From Eggerthella sp. YY7918 (GTDB lineage: Bacteria > Actinomycetota > Coriobacteriia > Coriobacteriales > Eggerthellaceae): DNA of 64,000 bases. The notes beneath the pieces were generated by a model. It searched no databases and was not told the DNA's origin. It saw only the letters and a list, made by a program, of their open reading frames with translations. The position numbers and the translations under genes were made by a program. The stretch covers positions 2,790,001 through 2,854,000 of the forward strand of contig NC_015738.1 of the NCBI RefSeq assembly GCF_000270285.1, read 5' to 3'. This document shows positions 42,591-54,141 of this stretch, piece after piece (position 1 is the stretch's first letter; every line of letters begins with the position of its first letter).

Positions 42591-43799
42591 TTATGCTGCA
42601 ACGTTTCGCCTGCGAATGAACGCGGCAGTCAGCGCTGTGAGCAGGCTTATCGTTGCCGCACCACTCGTGACGGCGATCGGCACCGTCAACGTGTCGTCAG
42701 TACTCGCGAGCGTTCGGGGTGTGCGAATGATTTTCGCAGCACGTCTTTCCGTATTTGACGAGCTGCCCTCTGACCCCGAGGCTGCCGTCGGCACTTTTTC
42801 AAAAAGAGCCGAGATCGTCATATCTTCAGTGACATAGTCGAACGGCTTACTCCATCCAAGGAAGCGATAGCCATCAGGCGCCGTGACATCCGGAGCATGC
42901 GCAGCACCAAAGAGCGGCACGGTTTCCGTCGTAAGCAAAACGCCATTAAGCCCCATAAAGCTCACGTTTCGAGTGGCTGTGATGTTAAAGGAGCCGTCCG
43001 GGTTGAGAGTGCCGATTTGCTCGCCGTTCTCATACACGGGCATCGCATCATTGACGGTAAGCGTTTGATAATTAAGCAGCTGATGCAAATCGGTAGCCCC
43101 AAAAGGGGCGGCCACAGCAAGAGTCGTGGTGGGGTTGCCCACCGACACGCCCTGAACGGGAATAGGCTTTCCCATAGTCACTTGCGAGAGGTCAAGAATG
43201 CCGCCGAGAGCGGTGATCACTCCGTCAACACGCGCATTGGGCCCCAATACCAAGGTCGCTTTTTGCCAGACAAAGGCGCTTTCAATAGTGCCGTCCACAC
43301 GTACCGTGGCCGAATTGAACACATCAACCGCCGAGTTACCCGTCTCCAGCGTAATCTTCCCGTCGCCGCCAATCGCATCGGCACGTGCCGTTGTCAGCTG
43401 AACGATCTCGTTGCCGGGTCCGTCTACGATAAAGGTAGTAGAACGCTTCACAGTGAGGGACTGAATGCGTACATATGACCCAATGCCCACTTCCCTCACG
43501 TTTTCATTCACGACCACGGTTCCTGCAGGCGCCGCTGCATCAGTCATACCTTTGATGACAACGCCATCTTCTGAGATAGTGAGAGTGGAATTTGCATAGG
43601 TGTAGGAGTTTGCCGGTCCTTCAACTTCAAAAGGCCCCACCACTTCGGCACATGCACGACCGGAAGCGCTTGCGGCAATCAGGAAAGCTATGAATACCAG
43701 AGCGCACGCCAGTATTGCTTTGCTGATGTGCTGCGGTGAACGCGGGACCGATTGACACGGTATAACTTCCAGTCTGTAATTGTGGTCATGCGGAAACAC
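42591..43799 (-). CDS. Secreted cell-surface protein with C-terminal membrane anchor
   Basis: A 402-residue protein with an N-terminal hydrophobic export segment (about 26-48), a region rich in short beta strands with repeated V/T-G turns, an InlB B-repeat-like unit (GYRFLGWSKPFDYVTEDMTI) and a C-terminus LASTDDT, hydrophobic helix, FIRRRNVAA. The tail has the order of a sortase signal but with LASTD in place of LPxTG. It starts at GTG 43799 after AGGAG. No sortase gene is nearby. Adhesion or surface display is plausible but unproven. Confidence 0.7.
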   Translation of the reverse strand: MFPHDHNYRLEVIPCQSVPRSPQHISKAILACALVFIAFLIAASASGRACAEVVGPFEVEGPANSYTYANSTLTISEDGVVIKGMTDAAAPAGTVVVNENVREVGIGSYVRIQSLTVKRSTTFIVDGPGNEIVQLTTARADAIGGDGKITLETGNSAVDVFNSATVRVDGTIESAFVWQKATLVLGPNARVDGVITALGGILDLSQVTMGKPIPVQGVSVGNPTTTLAVAAPFGATDLHQLLNYQTLTVNDAMPVYENGEQIGTLNPDGSFNITATRNVSFMGLNGVLLTTETVPLFGAAHAPDVTAPDGYRFLGWSKPFDYVTEDMTISALFEKVPTAASGSEGSSSNTERRAAKIIRTPRTLASTDDTLTVPIAVTSGAATISLLTALTAAFIRRRNVAA

Positions 43800-43819
43800 G
43801 AGAGACTCCTATCGCCAGG

Positions 43820-43835
43820 TAGTCTCGCGAGACTA
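43820..43835. promoter_or_regulatory. Perfect 16-bp palindrome upstream of the surface protein
   Basis: TAGTCTCGCGAGACTA lies 21 bases upstream of the surface protein gene start, inside the 185-base gap to the divergent msrAB. It is a candidate operator; no matching regulator is encoded beside it. Confidence 0.45.
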
Positions 43836-43984
43836 TCACTTCACTTTGCCGATGCGGCTTGTTGTTTCCAGTCGTAACTCATCGGTCACGCAACGGATGG
43901 CGAAGCTTGCCCAAAATGTACACGCCTGCGCGGTAGAATGGAAGCTGTACTATCACGGCCTTGCCGCTTCGAAAGGAGCCCGCC

Positions 43985-45205
43985 ATGAAGACAGGCAGTG
44001 AATCGAGAATTGCTGTACCGGCGCAGACGAAACCGCATGCACGAGCCATCACGCAGAAAGCGCGGGTCGGCGGTTGCCTTGCTGCAGCATCACTGGTTGC
44101 CCTGTCGGCGCTCGGATGCACGACGCAGGATAACACGGGCGGCATAGGCTTCCTGAATCTTGGGGGCGGCCTTTCGTACGACGAGGCTAAGCAGTTGCCC
44201 TTCAAGCAGGTAGACGTTGATCCCACCCGCGCTCACACGATTTATTTTGCCGGGGGATGCTTCTGGGGCATCGACGCATACTTCTCGTTGGTGCCAGGCG
44301 TGGTGGATACCACCTCGGGCTATGCAAACGGTACCGTGGAAAATCCCTCGTATGAAAACGTATGCACCGGCAATACCGGTCATGCCGAAACGGTGCGTGT
44401 GCGCTACGACCCCGAGGCCGTGAGCCTGCAAACGCTGGTGGAAAACTATTTCGGCCTTATCGATCCTTTGAGCGTGAACAGCCAAGGCAACGATTTGGGT
44501 ACGCAATACCGCACCGGTATCTACTATGAAGATGCCGGGGACCTTCCCGTACTCGAAGCGGCATACGCCGCCGAAGAGGAACGCGTCGGACGCCCTCTTG
44601 CGGTGGAGCTTGAGCCTTTAACCTGCTTCTACGAGGCTGAAGAATACCACCAAGACTACCTCGACAAAAATCCGACGGGCTACTGCCATGTCGATTTTTC
44701 GGGTTTGCAAGCGTTCGCCGACGATGGCTCGGAGGGCACATCGCTTGACGCGAGCGCCTATGAGAAGCCTTCAGAAGATACATTGCGCGAACAACTTACG
44801 CCCGAGCAGTTTGATGTCACACAAAACGCCGCGACCGAACGGCCCTTCACCGGTGAGTATTACAACAATACCGAACCCGGCATCTACGTGGATGTGGCCA
44901 CCGGCGAGCCGCTGTTCTCATCGGCCGATCAGTATGATGCCGGCTGCGGTTGGCCCAGCTTCACGAAACCCATCGATCCCAACGTGGTGTCCGAGTGGGC
45001 CGATACCAGCCACGGCATGAACCGCGTGGAGGTGAAGAGCCGTGTGGGCGAATCGCATCTCGGCCATGTGTTCAACGACGGCCCCACCGACAAAGGCGGT
45101 CTACGCTACTGCATCAACAGCGCATCGCTGCGCTTCGTCCCCCTAGCCGATATGGACGCACAAGGCTACGGCGACCTCAAACATTTGGTCATAAGCCAAA
45201 AGTAA
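43985..45205 (+). CDS. msrAB: Exported MsrA-MsrB methionine sulfoxide reductase fusion
   Basis: Repairs both S and R methionine sulfoxides. The 406-residue protein begins with an export signal (about 28-45) ending in a lipobox-like ALGC. MsrA follows with the catalytic GGCFWG and [11 protein letters not shown]. MsrB follows with [18 protein letters not shown] and the catalytic cysteine in [11 protein letters not shown]. It lacks the CxxC zinc pairs of many MsrB proteins. GAAAGGAG precedes the ATG at 43985. It should act outside the membrane, protecting surface proteins. It converges on xth with only 10 bases between the stops. Confidence 0.93.
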   Translation: MKTGSESRIAVPAQTKPHARAITQKARVGGCLAAASLVALSALGCTTQDNTGGIGFLNLGGGLSYDEAKQLPFKQVDVDPTRAHTIYFAGGCFWGIDAYFSLVPGVVDTTSGYANGTVENPSYENVCTGNTGHAETVRVRYDPEAVSLQTLVENYFGLIDPLSVNSQGNDLGTQYRTGIYYEDAGDLPVLEAAYAAEEERVGRPLAVELEPLTCFYEAEEYHQDYLDKNPTGYCHVDFSGLQAFADDGSEGTSLDASAYEKPSEDTLREQLTPEQFDVTQNAATERPFTGEYYNNTEPGIYVDVATGEPLFSSADQYDAGCGWPSFTKPIDPNVVSEWADTSHGMNRVEVKSRVGESHLGHVFNDGPTDKGGLRYCINSASLRFVPLADMDAQGYGDLKHLVISQK

Positions 45206-45215
45206 CGTCCCGCCG

Positions 45216-46073
45216 CTATAAGTCCAACTCTATTCCTACCGGGCAGTGATCGCTGCCGTAGACTTCGTCGTAGATGCAAGCGCTTTCGATCTTGGGGGCT
45301 AACGCCTCACTGACCAGAAAGTAGTCGATACGCCAACCGGCGTTTGTTTGGCGGGCCTTGAAGCGGTAGCTCCACCAGGAGTACGCGCCGGTCACATCCG
45401 GGTGCAGGTGGCGGAAGGAATCCACAAAGCCTGCATCCAAGAGGTCGGTGAACTTGCCGCGTTCCTCGTCGGAAAAGCCCGCTTTGCCGCGGTTGGGGCC
45501 GGGGTTTTTCAGGTCGATCTCCTGATGTGCCACATTGAAGTCGCCGCACATGACCACGGGCTTCGGGTCGGTCGATTCGCCCGGTTGCGTCAGCGGCAGC
45601 TCGGAGATGGTCACGTGACCCTCGCCCGGCGCCGGACGCTGCACGGGCACGCCGGCGGGCAGCACGCCTTCCTCAAGCCCCTTGCAGAAGTCGCGGAACG
45701 CATCGTCCCACTGCATGCGGTGCGCGATTCGCGCCAGCTCGTTCTGCGCGTTGGGCGTGTACACGTCCACGAACCAAAAGCCGGGAAACTCCAGCGCCAC
45801 AATGCGTCCCTCGGCATCCAGGTAGTCCGACCCTAGACCGTGCAGCACCTGCAGCGGCTGCTCCTTGCAAAACACCGCCGTGCCGGAGTAGCCCTTCTTC
45901 TGCGCATAGCTCCAATACTCGCGATACTGCGGCAAGTCGAGCGTGGCCTGACCCTCCTGCAGTTTCGTCTCCTGCAACGCCACGATGTCCGCGTCGATTT
46001 CGCAGACAATGTCCTCGAACCCCTTGTTGAGCACAGCCCGCAAACCATTCACATTCCACGAGATGAAACGCAT
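45216..46073 (-). CDS. xth: Exodeoxyribonuclease III (AP endonuclease)
   Basis: Cuts DNA at abasic sites and degrades one strand 3' to 5'. The 285-residue product begins MRFISWNVNGLRAVLNKGF and has the catalytic elements LQETKLQEG, VDVYTPNA, MCGDFNVAHQEIDL and GSDHCPVGIELDL. A loop of about 40 residues at about 137-165 (LEEGVLPAGVPVQRPAPGEG) is longer than usual. The upstream region holds a parS site and the 153-bp repeat. Confidence 0.95.
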   Translation of the reverse strand: MRFISWNVNGLRAVLNKGFEDIVCEIDADIVALQETKLQEGQATLDLPQYREYWSYAQKKGYSGTAVFCKEQPLQVLHGLGSDYLDAEGRIVALEFPGFWFVDVYTPNAQNELARIAHRMQWDDAFRDFCKGLEEGVLPAGVPVQRPAPGEGHVTISELPLTQPGESTDPKPVVMCGDFNVAHQEIDLKNPGPNRGKAGFSDEERGKFTDLLDAGFVDSFRHLHPDVTGAYSWWSYRFKARQTNAGWRIDYFLVSEALAPKIESACIYDEVYGSDHCPVGIELDL

Positions 46074-46151
46074 GCTAAAACCTTTCGTATCGAATCACCA
46101 AGATCAATCCCGCTGTTTAATGTTCAGTATACCCCGAACACTCTTCGTAAG

Positions 46152-46167
46152 TGTTTCACGTGAAACA
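46152..46167. promoter_or_regulatory. parS, ParB/Spo0J binding site
   Basis: TGTTTCACGTGAAACA, identical to the site at 22501, lies between xth and rlmH in non-coding DNA. Two perfect 16-mers within 24 kb make a chance match very unlikely. Confidence 0.93.
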
Positions 46168-46210
46168 CTGAGATTTGGACATGCGCATTCAAAGAGTCCG
46201 TCGCACAAGC

Positions 46211-46363
46211 TGGCCCCAAATCGGGAGCTGTGGCAATTTCCTCCTGTAAGATTAGGTTTTGCTGCAAGCACAGAATACTGTGAACAGGGGTTTTAACGTT
46301 GCCTACAGCTTTCCGTTTGCTCAAATCCTTTAAGATATTGCCACAGCCCCCAATTTGGGGCCA
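46211..46363. repeat. 153-bp palindromic dispersed repeat, copy 1
   Basis: The ends are 27-base inverted repeats (46211-46237 and 46337-46363) that match at 25 positions and begin TGGCCCCAAAT. A related unit of 152 bp lies at 62216-62367. Part of the interior is also shared when copy 2 is read in reverse (CAGGG, TTTTAA, TTTCGTTT-like stretches). There is no open frame. It may be a MITE-like element or a structured RNA. Confidence 0.8.
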
Positions 46364-46387
46364 CGTGAGGCAGAAATGCCCGCAAAC

Positions 46388-46858
46388 TTACTTGTGGTAC
46401 GGTTCGCCTCGGGAAATTTTTTGGGAACGGTAGAGTTGTTCCAAAAGTACGACGCGTGCCAGGTTGTGCGGCAGGGTGATAGGGCCGAACGAAAGCGTCT
46501 CGTCGGCGCGAGCGCGCACGGCATCGTTCACGCCATCGGAACCGCCTATCACAAAGGCAAAGTCGCTCATGCCGCGAAGCGCAAGCGCGTCGATGCGCTG
46601 CGACAATCCCACGCTGGAGCGTTCCTTGCCCTCAATTGCCAGCAGTACCACATGCGCCGCCTCAGGCAACGCGGCCACAATCGCAGCACCTTCGCGCTCA
46701 CGCGCCGCCTCTACGCCACCTGCACGCGCAGGATCCACATCCGCAACCTCTACCACACGCGTCTGCGCATAGGGCTGCAGCCGTTTCAGGTATTCCCCGC
46801 ACGCATCGACCCAGAACCGCTCCTTCAACTTGCCAACGGCGACAATGGTGAATTTCAT
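46388..46858 (-). CDS. rlmH: 23S rRNA (pseudouridine-1915-N3) methyltransferase
   Basis: Methylates pseudouridine 1915 in helix 69 of 23S rRNA. The 156-residue SPOUT protein has MKFTIVAVGKLKERFW, LLAIEGKERSS, FVIGGSDGV (the knotted SAM site) and the C-terminal LLEQLYRSQKISRGEPYHK, all as in RlmH. Its ATG overlaps the stop of the solute-binding protein by four bases, so it is translationally coupled to the signalling operon. rlmH is often origin-proximal, in agreement with the parS sites. Confidence 0.96.
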   Translation of the reverse strand: MKFTIVAVGKLKERFWVDACGEYLKRLQPYAQTRVVEVADVDPARAGGVEAAREREGAAIVAALPEAAHVVLLAIEGKERSSVGLSQRIDALALRGMSDFAFVIGGSDGVNDAVRARADETLSFGPITLPHNLARVVLLEQLYRSQKISRGEPYHK

Positions 46859-48297
46859 GAACTCGCCTGCGTGGTTCCCGAACCGCTCGAACCATTCGTA
46901 GCCCCTGCGGATCCTGCTCCCCGCGCGGCATTCGAGGCCTCGATCTCTTTCAAACCTTCGGCAATAGCGGCGTTACAGCTTTCATCGATGCCCGCAGCAA
47001 CTTCTTCAGCGGTTTTTGTACCGCGCAGCAAATCCTGCATGTTGGGATAGAATGCGGCACGCACACCTTCCCAGTTCGGCGTATTGTTCAGGAAATCGAC
47101 GGTGTTCTGCGAATTGCGCGTGTACATATCCAGATAGGCAATCTGATCCTTGTTCTGCTCCACCAGATGCTCGTTCACCGGAATACTGCTGAGCGCATAG
47201 CGCAGGAATTCGTCATCGGAGTAAATAAAGCGCACGAAATCCTTCGCCACTTTTACCTTGTCGGCATCGCCGTTATCGAACACGGTGAATCCGTTCAAGA
47301 ACGTGGTTGCAATGCCCGATCCTGTAGGATCGGGGAAGTTGGCCAAAAACGCATCCATGCCCATCTCGTCCACTACGGCACGGAAGTTCACCATATTGCC
47401 GGGGCAAATGGCCATCTGACCGTTATTAAACAGCTCGATATTGGAGATGAACTCCAAGTTTTCGGCACCTTTGGGGATAATGGCCTGCTCGTTGAGTGAA
47501 GAAACCCACGAGAGCGCCTGTACACCCTCGGGAGAACTCACATTGAAGTTGCCCTCATCGTCGAAAATCGAGGCACCGTAGGCACGCAGGAGAGACATGA
47601 CGTGGGTATCACCCTGATTGTTCGAAGCATAGAATGCGAGCGGAAACGTTCCGCTTGTGGTCATGGACGCTTTAAGCGCCTGAAGGATTTCATTGAACTC
47701 GTCAATGGACCATTGTGCAATCTCGCCATCAGCGGGAATGTACTGCTCAAGTCCGGCGGCGCGCATAAGATCGGCGTTCACCATAAACGTGTTTTGCAGC
47801 TGATAGAACGGCATGGTGTAGGTGGCGCCGTCCACCATGCACTGCTGCCAGATAGCCTCGTCGATGTCGGCGCGCAGCTCGTCATCGATAACATCGTCAA
47901 GGGTGGCTACCCGTCCTTCGCGGATGTACGTGGGAAGGTTGAAGGAGCCTGCAAACAGCACATCGGCTGCCTCAGGCGTATCGAACTTGTCGATGACTTG
48001 CGCCTTTTCGTCGACGTACTGGAACTTCGTATAGTTGAACGTTACTTCGGCATCCTCATAGGTGGCAGCGAATCGCTCGCCTGCCTCCTGGAACAAATCC
48101 ATGATCTCAGCGTCGGGATGATCGGCATCATAAGCCGTCGTGACTGGCGGGCATTTCACATTGATGGTGATTTGTTTTTTGTCCGCAGAGTTGCCTTTGG
48201 ACGCTTGCTCTTCGGAATTGCCTCCGCAGCCAACCAGTGCAAACGCGAGTCCGCAAGCCAGCGCACCCGCAAGCACTATACCGAAAAATCGTTTCAT
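46855..48297 (-). CDS. Extracellular solute-binding lipoprotein
   Basis: A 480-residue protein with a lipoprotein signal (lipobox ALVGC) and a type 1 extracellular binding-protein fold (QITINVKCPP, VADVLFAGSFNLPTY-like hinge, PFYQLQNTFMVNADLMRAAG). Family members bind sugars or oligosaccharides. No permease or ATPase gene accompanies it. It starts one base after the stop of the hybrid kinase and overlaps rlmH, so it is part of the phosphorelay operon. It may present a ligand to the kinase rather than feed a transporter. The serine/glycine-rich tail is a likely linker. Confidence 0.85.
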   Translation of the reverse strand: MKRFFGIVLAGALACGLAFALVGCGGNSEEQASKGNSADKKQITINVKCPPVTTAYDADHPDAEIMDLFQEAGERFAATYEDAEVTFNYTKFQYVDEKAQVIDKFDTPEAADVLFAGSFNLPTYIREGRVATLDDVIDDELRADIDEAIWQQCMVDGATYTMPFYQLQNTFMVNADLMRAAGLEQYIPADGEIAQWSIDEFNEILQALKASMTTSGTFPLAFYASNNQGDTHVMSLLRAYGASIFDDEGNFNVSSPEGVQALSWVSSLNEQAIIPKGAENLEFISNIELFNNGQMAICPGNMVNFRAVVDEMGMDAFLANFPDPTGSGIATTFLNGFTVFDNGDADKVKVAKDFVRFIYSDDEFLRYALSSIPVNEHLVEQNKDQIAYLDMYTRNSQNTVDFLNNTPNWEGVRAAFYPNMQDLLRGTKTAEEVAAGIDESCNAAIAEGLKEIEASNAARGAGSAGATNGSSGSGTTQASS

Positions 48298-48298
48298 G

Positions 48299-50433
<2,135 letters not shown>

Positions 50434-50437
<4 letters not shown>

Positions 50438-51960
50438 ACAGACGCACTCGCTGTCACAATGCGGCCCACAACACCCAGTTTATGCGGGCCATCGGCCTCT
50501 GCAGCCCATACAACCAAACACGACACATCACAGGGTTGTTTGCTGCCATCGGCAAGCGTCAGATCAACACGAACGTCAAACGTCGGATTGCGCGTCGAGG
50601 TCTCTTCACTCTTTTGTAGAAGTGCTTGAGCAGCATGATCTTCGTTCGGCAAAAACGCATGGTTCGACGCATTCGTTACAATTTCGGGATATCCGAACCG
50701 TTTACGACCCCGCCCGGAAAACACCACCGTATCGCTCTCGATGTCATAGTCAAACAGCACGCCGTCAAAAAACGAAGCTGCAAAACTGAACTTCGCCCGT
50801 TCCCGCTCCAACAGCAGAACAGTGCGATCGCCCAAACCCGGCTCGCTGCGCTCCAGTACCTCACGGGAAAGCTTGCCCACATCGAATAACTCGGCCGATC
50901 GATCGCTGCGAATAGTTACCATTTCCCGGAGATGGTCAGCCTCTTCCAAGAAGCACCGCATAAGATCGGGGTTAAACGCACCGCATTCGCCATTTTCAAT
51001 CATGGCGACCGCAGTTTCGTGCGAGAACGCCCTCTTGTAAACGCGCTCGCTCACAAGGGCATCGTACACATCGGCTAGCGCCACCACCTGCGCAGCCACG
51101 GGAATTGCATCGCCCGCCAAACCGTCAGGATAACCCCGTCCGTCCCAACGTTCGTGATGCCACCGGCATATTTCACGTGCGCAGGTGACAAGGTCTTCGT
51201 CCTTGCCAAAGTGCAGACCTTCCAACATCTCGTCGCCAATGGCGGCGTGAGTTTTCATAATCTCGAATTCTTCATCGGTCAAGCGCCCCGGCTTGTTAAG
51301 AATCTCTTCGGGAATGGCAATTTTGCCGATGTCATGCAGGGCTGCCGCATTCGAAATGAGCGCAATTTTCGACGGCGTAAGCCGATATTCGGGGAAGCGC
51401 TGCTTCATGGCTTCAAGCAAAATTTCGGTAATGATGCGAATGCGCGCCACATGCAAGCCCGACTCGCCGTTGCGGAACTCCACCACCGTGCTCAGGATGT
51501 CCACCATAAGCGTGTTGGTTTTTTCGCGCTCCTGCACTTGTTCGGCAATCAGGTCTTTGAGCAGGCTTTGCTTCGCAAACAGCGCGATAGTGTTGCGCAC
51601 ACGCTGCAGTACCACCTCAGGGTCAAACGGACGATTGACATAATCGACCACACCCAGCTCGAACCCTTTACGTATGTAGGCTGGTGACGTCTCGGCCGAA
51701 ATGACGATAACGGGAACGTCTTCGCTCCACTTGTTGCTGCGCAGATAGGTAAGCACCTCAAACCCATCCATGTTCGGCATCACAATGTCGAGCAGAACAA
51801 GAGAGATGGCCCCTTCTTTTCGTCGCAGTATATCGAGCGCTTCCGCACCGTCGCGAGCTTCGACGATGTTATAGTCATCCGACAGAATATCTGACAGCAG
51901 CGAGCGATTAACGGCGGTATCGTCGGCAATGAGAATGGTTTGTCGCTTGCCGTTGCTCAT
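50434..51960 (-). CDS. Response regulator with HD-GYP domain (c-di-GMP phosphodiesterase)
   Basis: A 508-residue output protein: receiver with IADD, D58 in LVLLDIVMPNMDG, then an HD-GYP domain with the metal ligands HD (209-210), the IGKIAIPEEILNKPG loop and HHERWDGRGYPDG (GYP at 276-278), all intact, so c-di-GMP hydrolysis is expected. Residues from about 380 on form a further PAS-like region of unknown role. The start at 51960 overlaps the HPt stop (ATGA). It is the probable terminal target of the phosphorelay. Confidence 0.93.
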
Positions 51961-52316
51961 GAGAGTTCTCTCACGAGCGAGGCCAAAAGATCGCACTGTT
52001 CTTTAAGACGCGTATAGAGCATCGCCGCCGTATCCTCGTCCTCGGGAACGACGCCGTTGCGCAAACATTCGACCAAATCCACCGCCGCTGCGGTCATGGG
52101 TTCAAGCATAAGGTTCATGCCCATACCCTTGATGGTATGCGCCGCGCGAAACGCACTGTCATAGTCACGAGATGCCATGGCGCGGTCAAGCTCGGCAAAC
52201 GCAGGTTCCTCCATTGTCTGGACAAGGTAGGTTTTGACGCGATCTTCCTTGCGCAACAGCGCGAGCACATCGTCGAAATCAACGCCAATGGTTGTATAAA
52301 GGTCTCGAACGTCCAC
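51957..52316 (-). CDS. Histidine phosphotransfer (HPt) protein
   Basis: A 119-residue helical protein with the HPt motif AAHTIKGMGMNL, phospho-histidine H60. It would shuttle phosphate between the hybrid kinase receiver and the HD-GYP regulator. It begins at GTG 52316 after GAGGGAG and is the first gene of the five-gene coupled operon. The upstream 137-base gap contains a 14-bp palindrome. Confidence 0.92.
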   Translation of the reverse strand: MDVRDLYTTIGVDFDDVLALLRKEDRVKTYLVQTMEEPAFAELDRAMASRDYDSAFRAAHTIKGMGMNLMLEPMTAAAVDLVECLRNGVVPEDEDTAAMLYTRLKEQCDLLASLVRELS

Positions 52317-52398
52317 GAGCTCCCTCTCTGCGCGACCTCATTAACTCGTTAGCTGGTATATCATATCGCTTTTTTGCCGATATGTCGCTTGAGAGCTT

Positions 52399-52412
52399 TG
52401 GCAATATTGCCA
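52399..52412. promoter_or_regulatory. Perfect 14-bp palindrome upstream of the phosphorelay operon
   Basis: TGGCAATATTGCCA lies 83 bases upstream of the HPt start and 42 bases from the napH-like stop. It may be an operator for the phosphorelay operon. Confidence 0.4.
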
Positions 52413-52453
52413 GATTGGCCGTCGAAAGATTGATCGTGAAAGCTGTTGGTAGA

Positions 52454-53365
52454 CTACTTTCCCGCAGTCGCCCCATCCTCTTCCAACGTATCGGCGGGTG
52501 CCCCTGCCAGCGTTTCATCCGAAGTACGCACTTTCAGCGAGATGGACTTAGTCGGACAGTTCTCCACGCAGTCAAGGCAGAACGTGCATGATTCAAGCGT
52601 CGCCGTACCGGGATGAGCCACATCGATACCCTCGGGACACACCGTCGAACACGTACGACATCCTTCCTGCGAAAGACAGGTGGCGCAGTTCGCCTGCGGA
52701 CGTACGCCGAAGCCCAACTTCGCGCGCGCCTTACCGATGAGCCCGAAGAAGAACCCCAGCGGACAGATGGACGAACACCAGCGTTTGAACAGGAAGAGCT
52801 CCGCCACAAGCATAAGCGGGAAGATGATAAGCTCCCAGCCTGGCTGCAAAAGCACAAACACACGATTGAGCGCCCACAGTGTTCCGAATACCAGCCCGAT
52901 GGGACACAACAAGCAAAATACCGGGAAGCGCACGATGAAGGACACCACCAACAGTACCGCGAGCACGATACCCTGCGTCTTCAAACTCACGTTCGCTTCG
53001 GCACAGGTCGCACAACCTCCTGCACACCCCTCTGTGGTGGACGGGACGGAAACCTCTTGCCCGCTGCGCCCGAAAATGCCGCGAGGCGTGTGACCGCCGA
53101 AGATATTTTTCAGAAGCTGCGAGGGACACACCCAGGAACAAAACGCCCGGCCAAGTAAAAATACAATGACAAGCACGGCGATAACGCCCGGCAGAAATCC
53201 CCACGGAACGCTTTGAGCGGCAACGGCTATTTGGGCAAACCCTACCGGACAGAGCACGCACAGTGTGCCGATGGCCGCGGCCCCACCCATATGAGCAGCG
53301 ACAACGGCCAGGACAAGCACGCCGGTGGCCACAAGGATACGGATGGTCTTATTACGCGTTTTCAT
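52454..53365 (-). CDS. NapH-like membrane ferredoxin (quinol oxidation)
   Basis: A 303-residue membrane protein with four to five helices, cytoplasmic cysteine motifs (GRAFCSWVCP and CSSICPLGF) of the NapH/NosR/CcoG type and a C-terminal ferredoxin (CTFCLDCVENCP). It likely takes electrons from menaquinol and hands them to the NapG-like partner. An insertion with EGCAGGCATC at about 113-122 adds four cysteines. AGGAG precedes the ATG, which overlaps the end of the NapG-like gene by 14 bases. It is the last gene of the molybdoenzyme operon. Confidence 0.86.
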   Translation of the reverse strand: MKTRNKTIRILVATGVLVLAVVAAHMGGAAAIGTLCVLCPVGFAQIAVAAQSVPWGFLPGVIAVLVIVFLLGRAFCSWVCPSQLLKNIFGGHTPRGIFGRSGQEVSVPSTTEGCAGGCATCAEANVSLKTQGIVLAVLLVVSFIVRFPVFCLLCPIGLVFGTLWALNRVFVLLQPGWELIIFPLMLVAELFLFKRWCSSICPLGFFFGLIGKARAKLGFGVRPQANCATCLSQEGCRTCSTVCPEGIDVAHPGTATLESCTFCLDCVENCPTKSISLKVRTSDETLAGAPADTLEEDGATAGK

Positions 53366-54104
53366 GAGCAACTCCTGCCTCGCGCGTTTTGCCCGGACCG
53401 TCGGGGTGCGTGCCTTTGTCATGGGGAGCCAAAACGGCATCCGAAGCAACTGCGACGCTACGCTGTGCCGCCAACTCGTCGCTTGTCACCGCGCCGACCG
53501 CATGGGCCGCCTCACTCGCGCGGGATACGACGATGATCCCCTTGTCGGCTACACTTGCGTCGTAGGCACGAAGCGATGCGGAGGGACACACCTGCTCGCA
53601 TTTGCCGCAACCGTCGCAATAGTCGGCATGCACCACGGGACGATCATGATCGTCAAGCGTGATAGCTCCTTCGACAGGGCATTCGTCCTTACACACGGTA
53701 CATCCCGCCCAGTCCCAGGCCACGCACGCATCCTTGAGCACCACGGCAACGCCCATGTCGCGTTCGCGCGGACCGCCGTAAGCCAGCGCTCCGGTGGGAC
53801 ACGCGTCGACGCACTTCATGCAGAAGTCGCAAAAGGCATGTTCGAAGGCAACGGTCGGGGTGCCGTATGCAATGATATTCTCTGCGAGGGGAACGGGGGT
53901 GATGATGCCATAGGGACAGGCTTGCAAGCATTTCTGACACCGATTGCAGGCTGCCACTAACTCTGCGTTCGATGTCGCGCCGGGAGGTCGTACATACGCC
54001 GCATCGGCTTGCCTGGTCAGCGCACCAACGCCACCTGTTCCCACAAGCGCGGCGCCCACGGCTCCTGCCGCTAAAAAGCCCCTGCGCGTTATCACCTCTG
54101 CCAC
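53352..54104 (-). CDS. NapG-like Tat-exported ferredoxin
   Basis: A 250-residue protein with a Tat signal (TRRGFLAAG) and four 4Fe-4S motifs: CNRCQKCLQACP, CDFCMKCVDACP, CTVCKDECP and CDGCGKCEQVCP. This is the NapG/MauM type, which passes electrons outside the membrane. It starts at GTG 54104. The C-terminal 50 residues after the clusters are alanine-rich and poorly conserved. With the NapH-like protein it gives the operon a second quinol-oxidising path beside the NrfD-type subunit. Confidence 0.88.
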   Translation of the reverse strand: MAEVITRRGFLAAGAVGAALVGTGGVGALTRQADAAYVRPPGATSNAELVAACNRCQKCLQACPYGIITPVPLAENIIAYGTPTVAFEHAFCDFCMKCVDACPTGALAYGGPRERDMGVAVVLKDACVAWDWAGCTVCKDECPVEGAITLDDHDRPVVHADYCDGCGKCEQVCPSASLRAYDASVADKGIIVVSRASEAAHAVGAVTSDELAAQRSVAVASDAVLAPHDKGTHPDGPGKTREAGVAHENA

Positions 54105-54141
54105 CTACCTCATCCCCCTCACGTCACTCGCAACCCTCGTG

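Noticed and set aside
22456-46167. oriC itself within the window
   Set aside because: parS sites suggest proximity, but no dnaA or dnaN gene and no cluster of DnaA boxes (TTATCCACA) was found.
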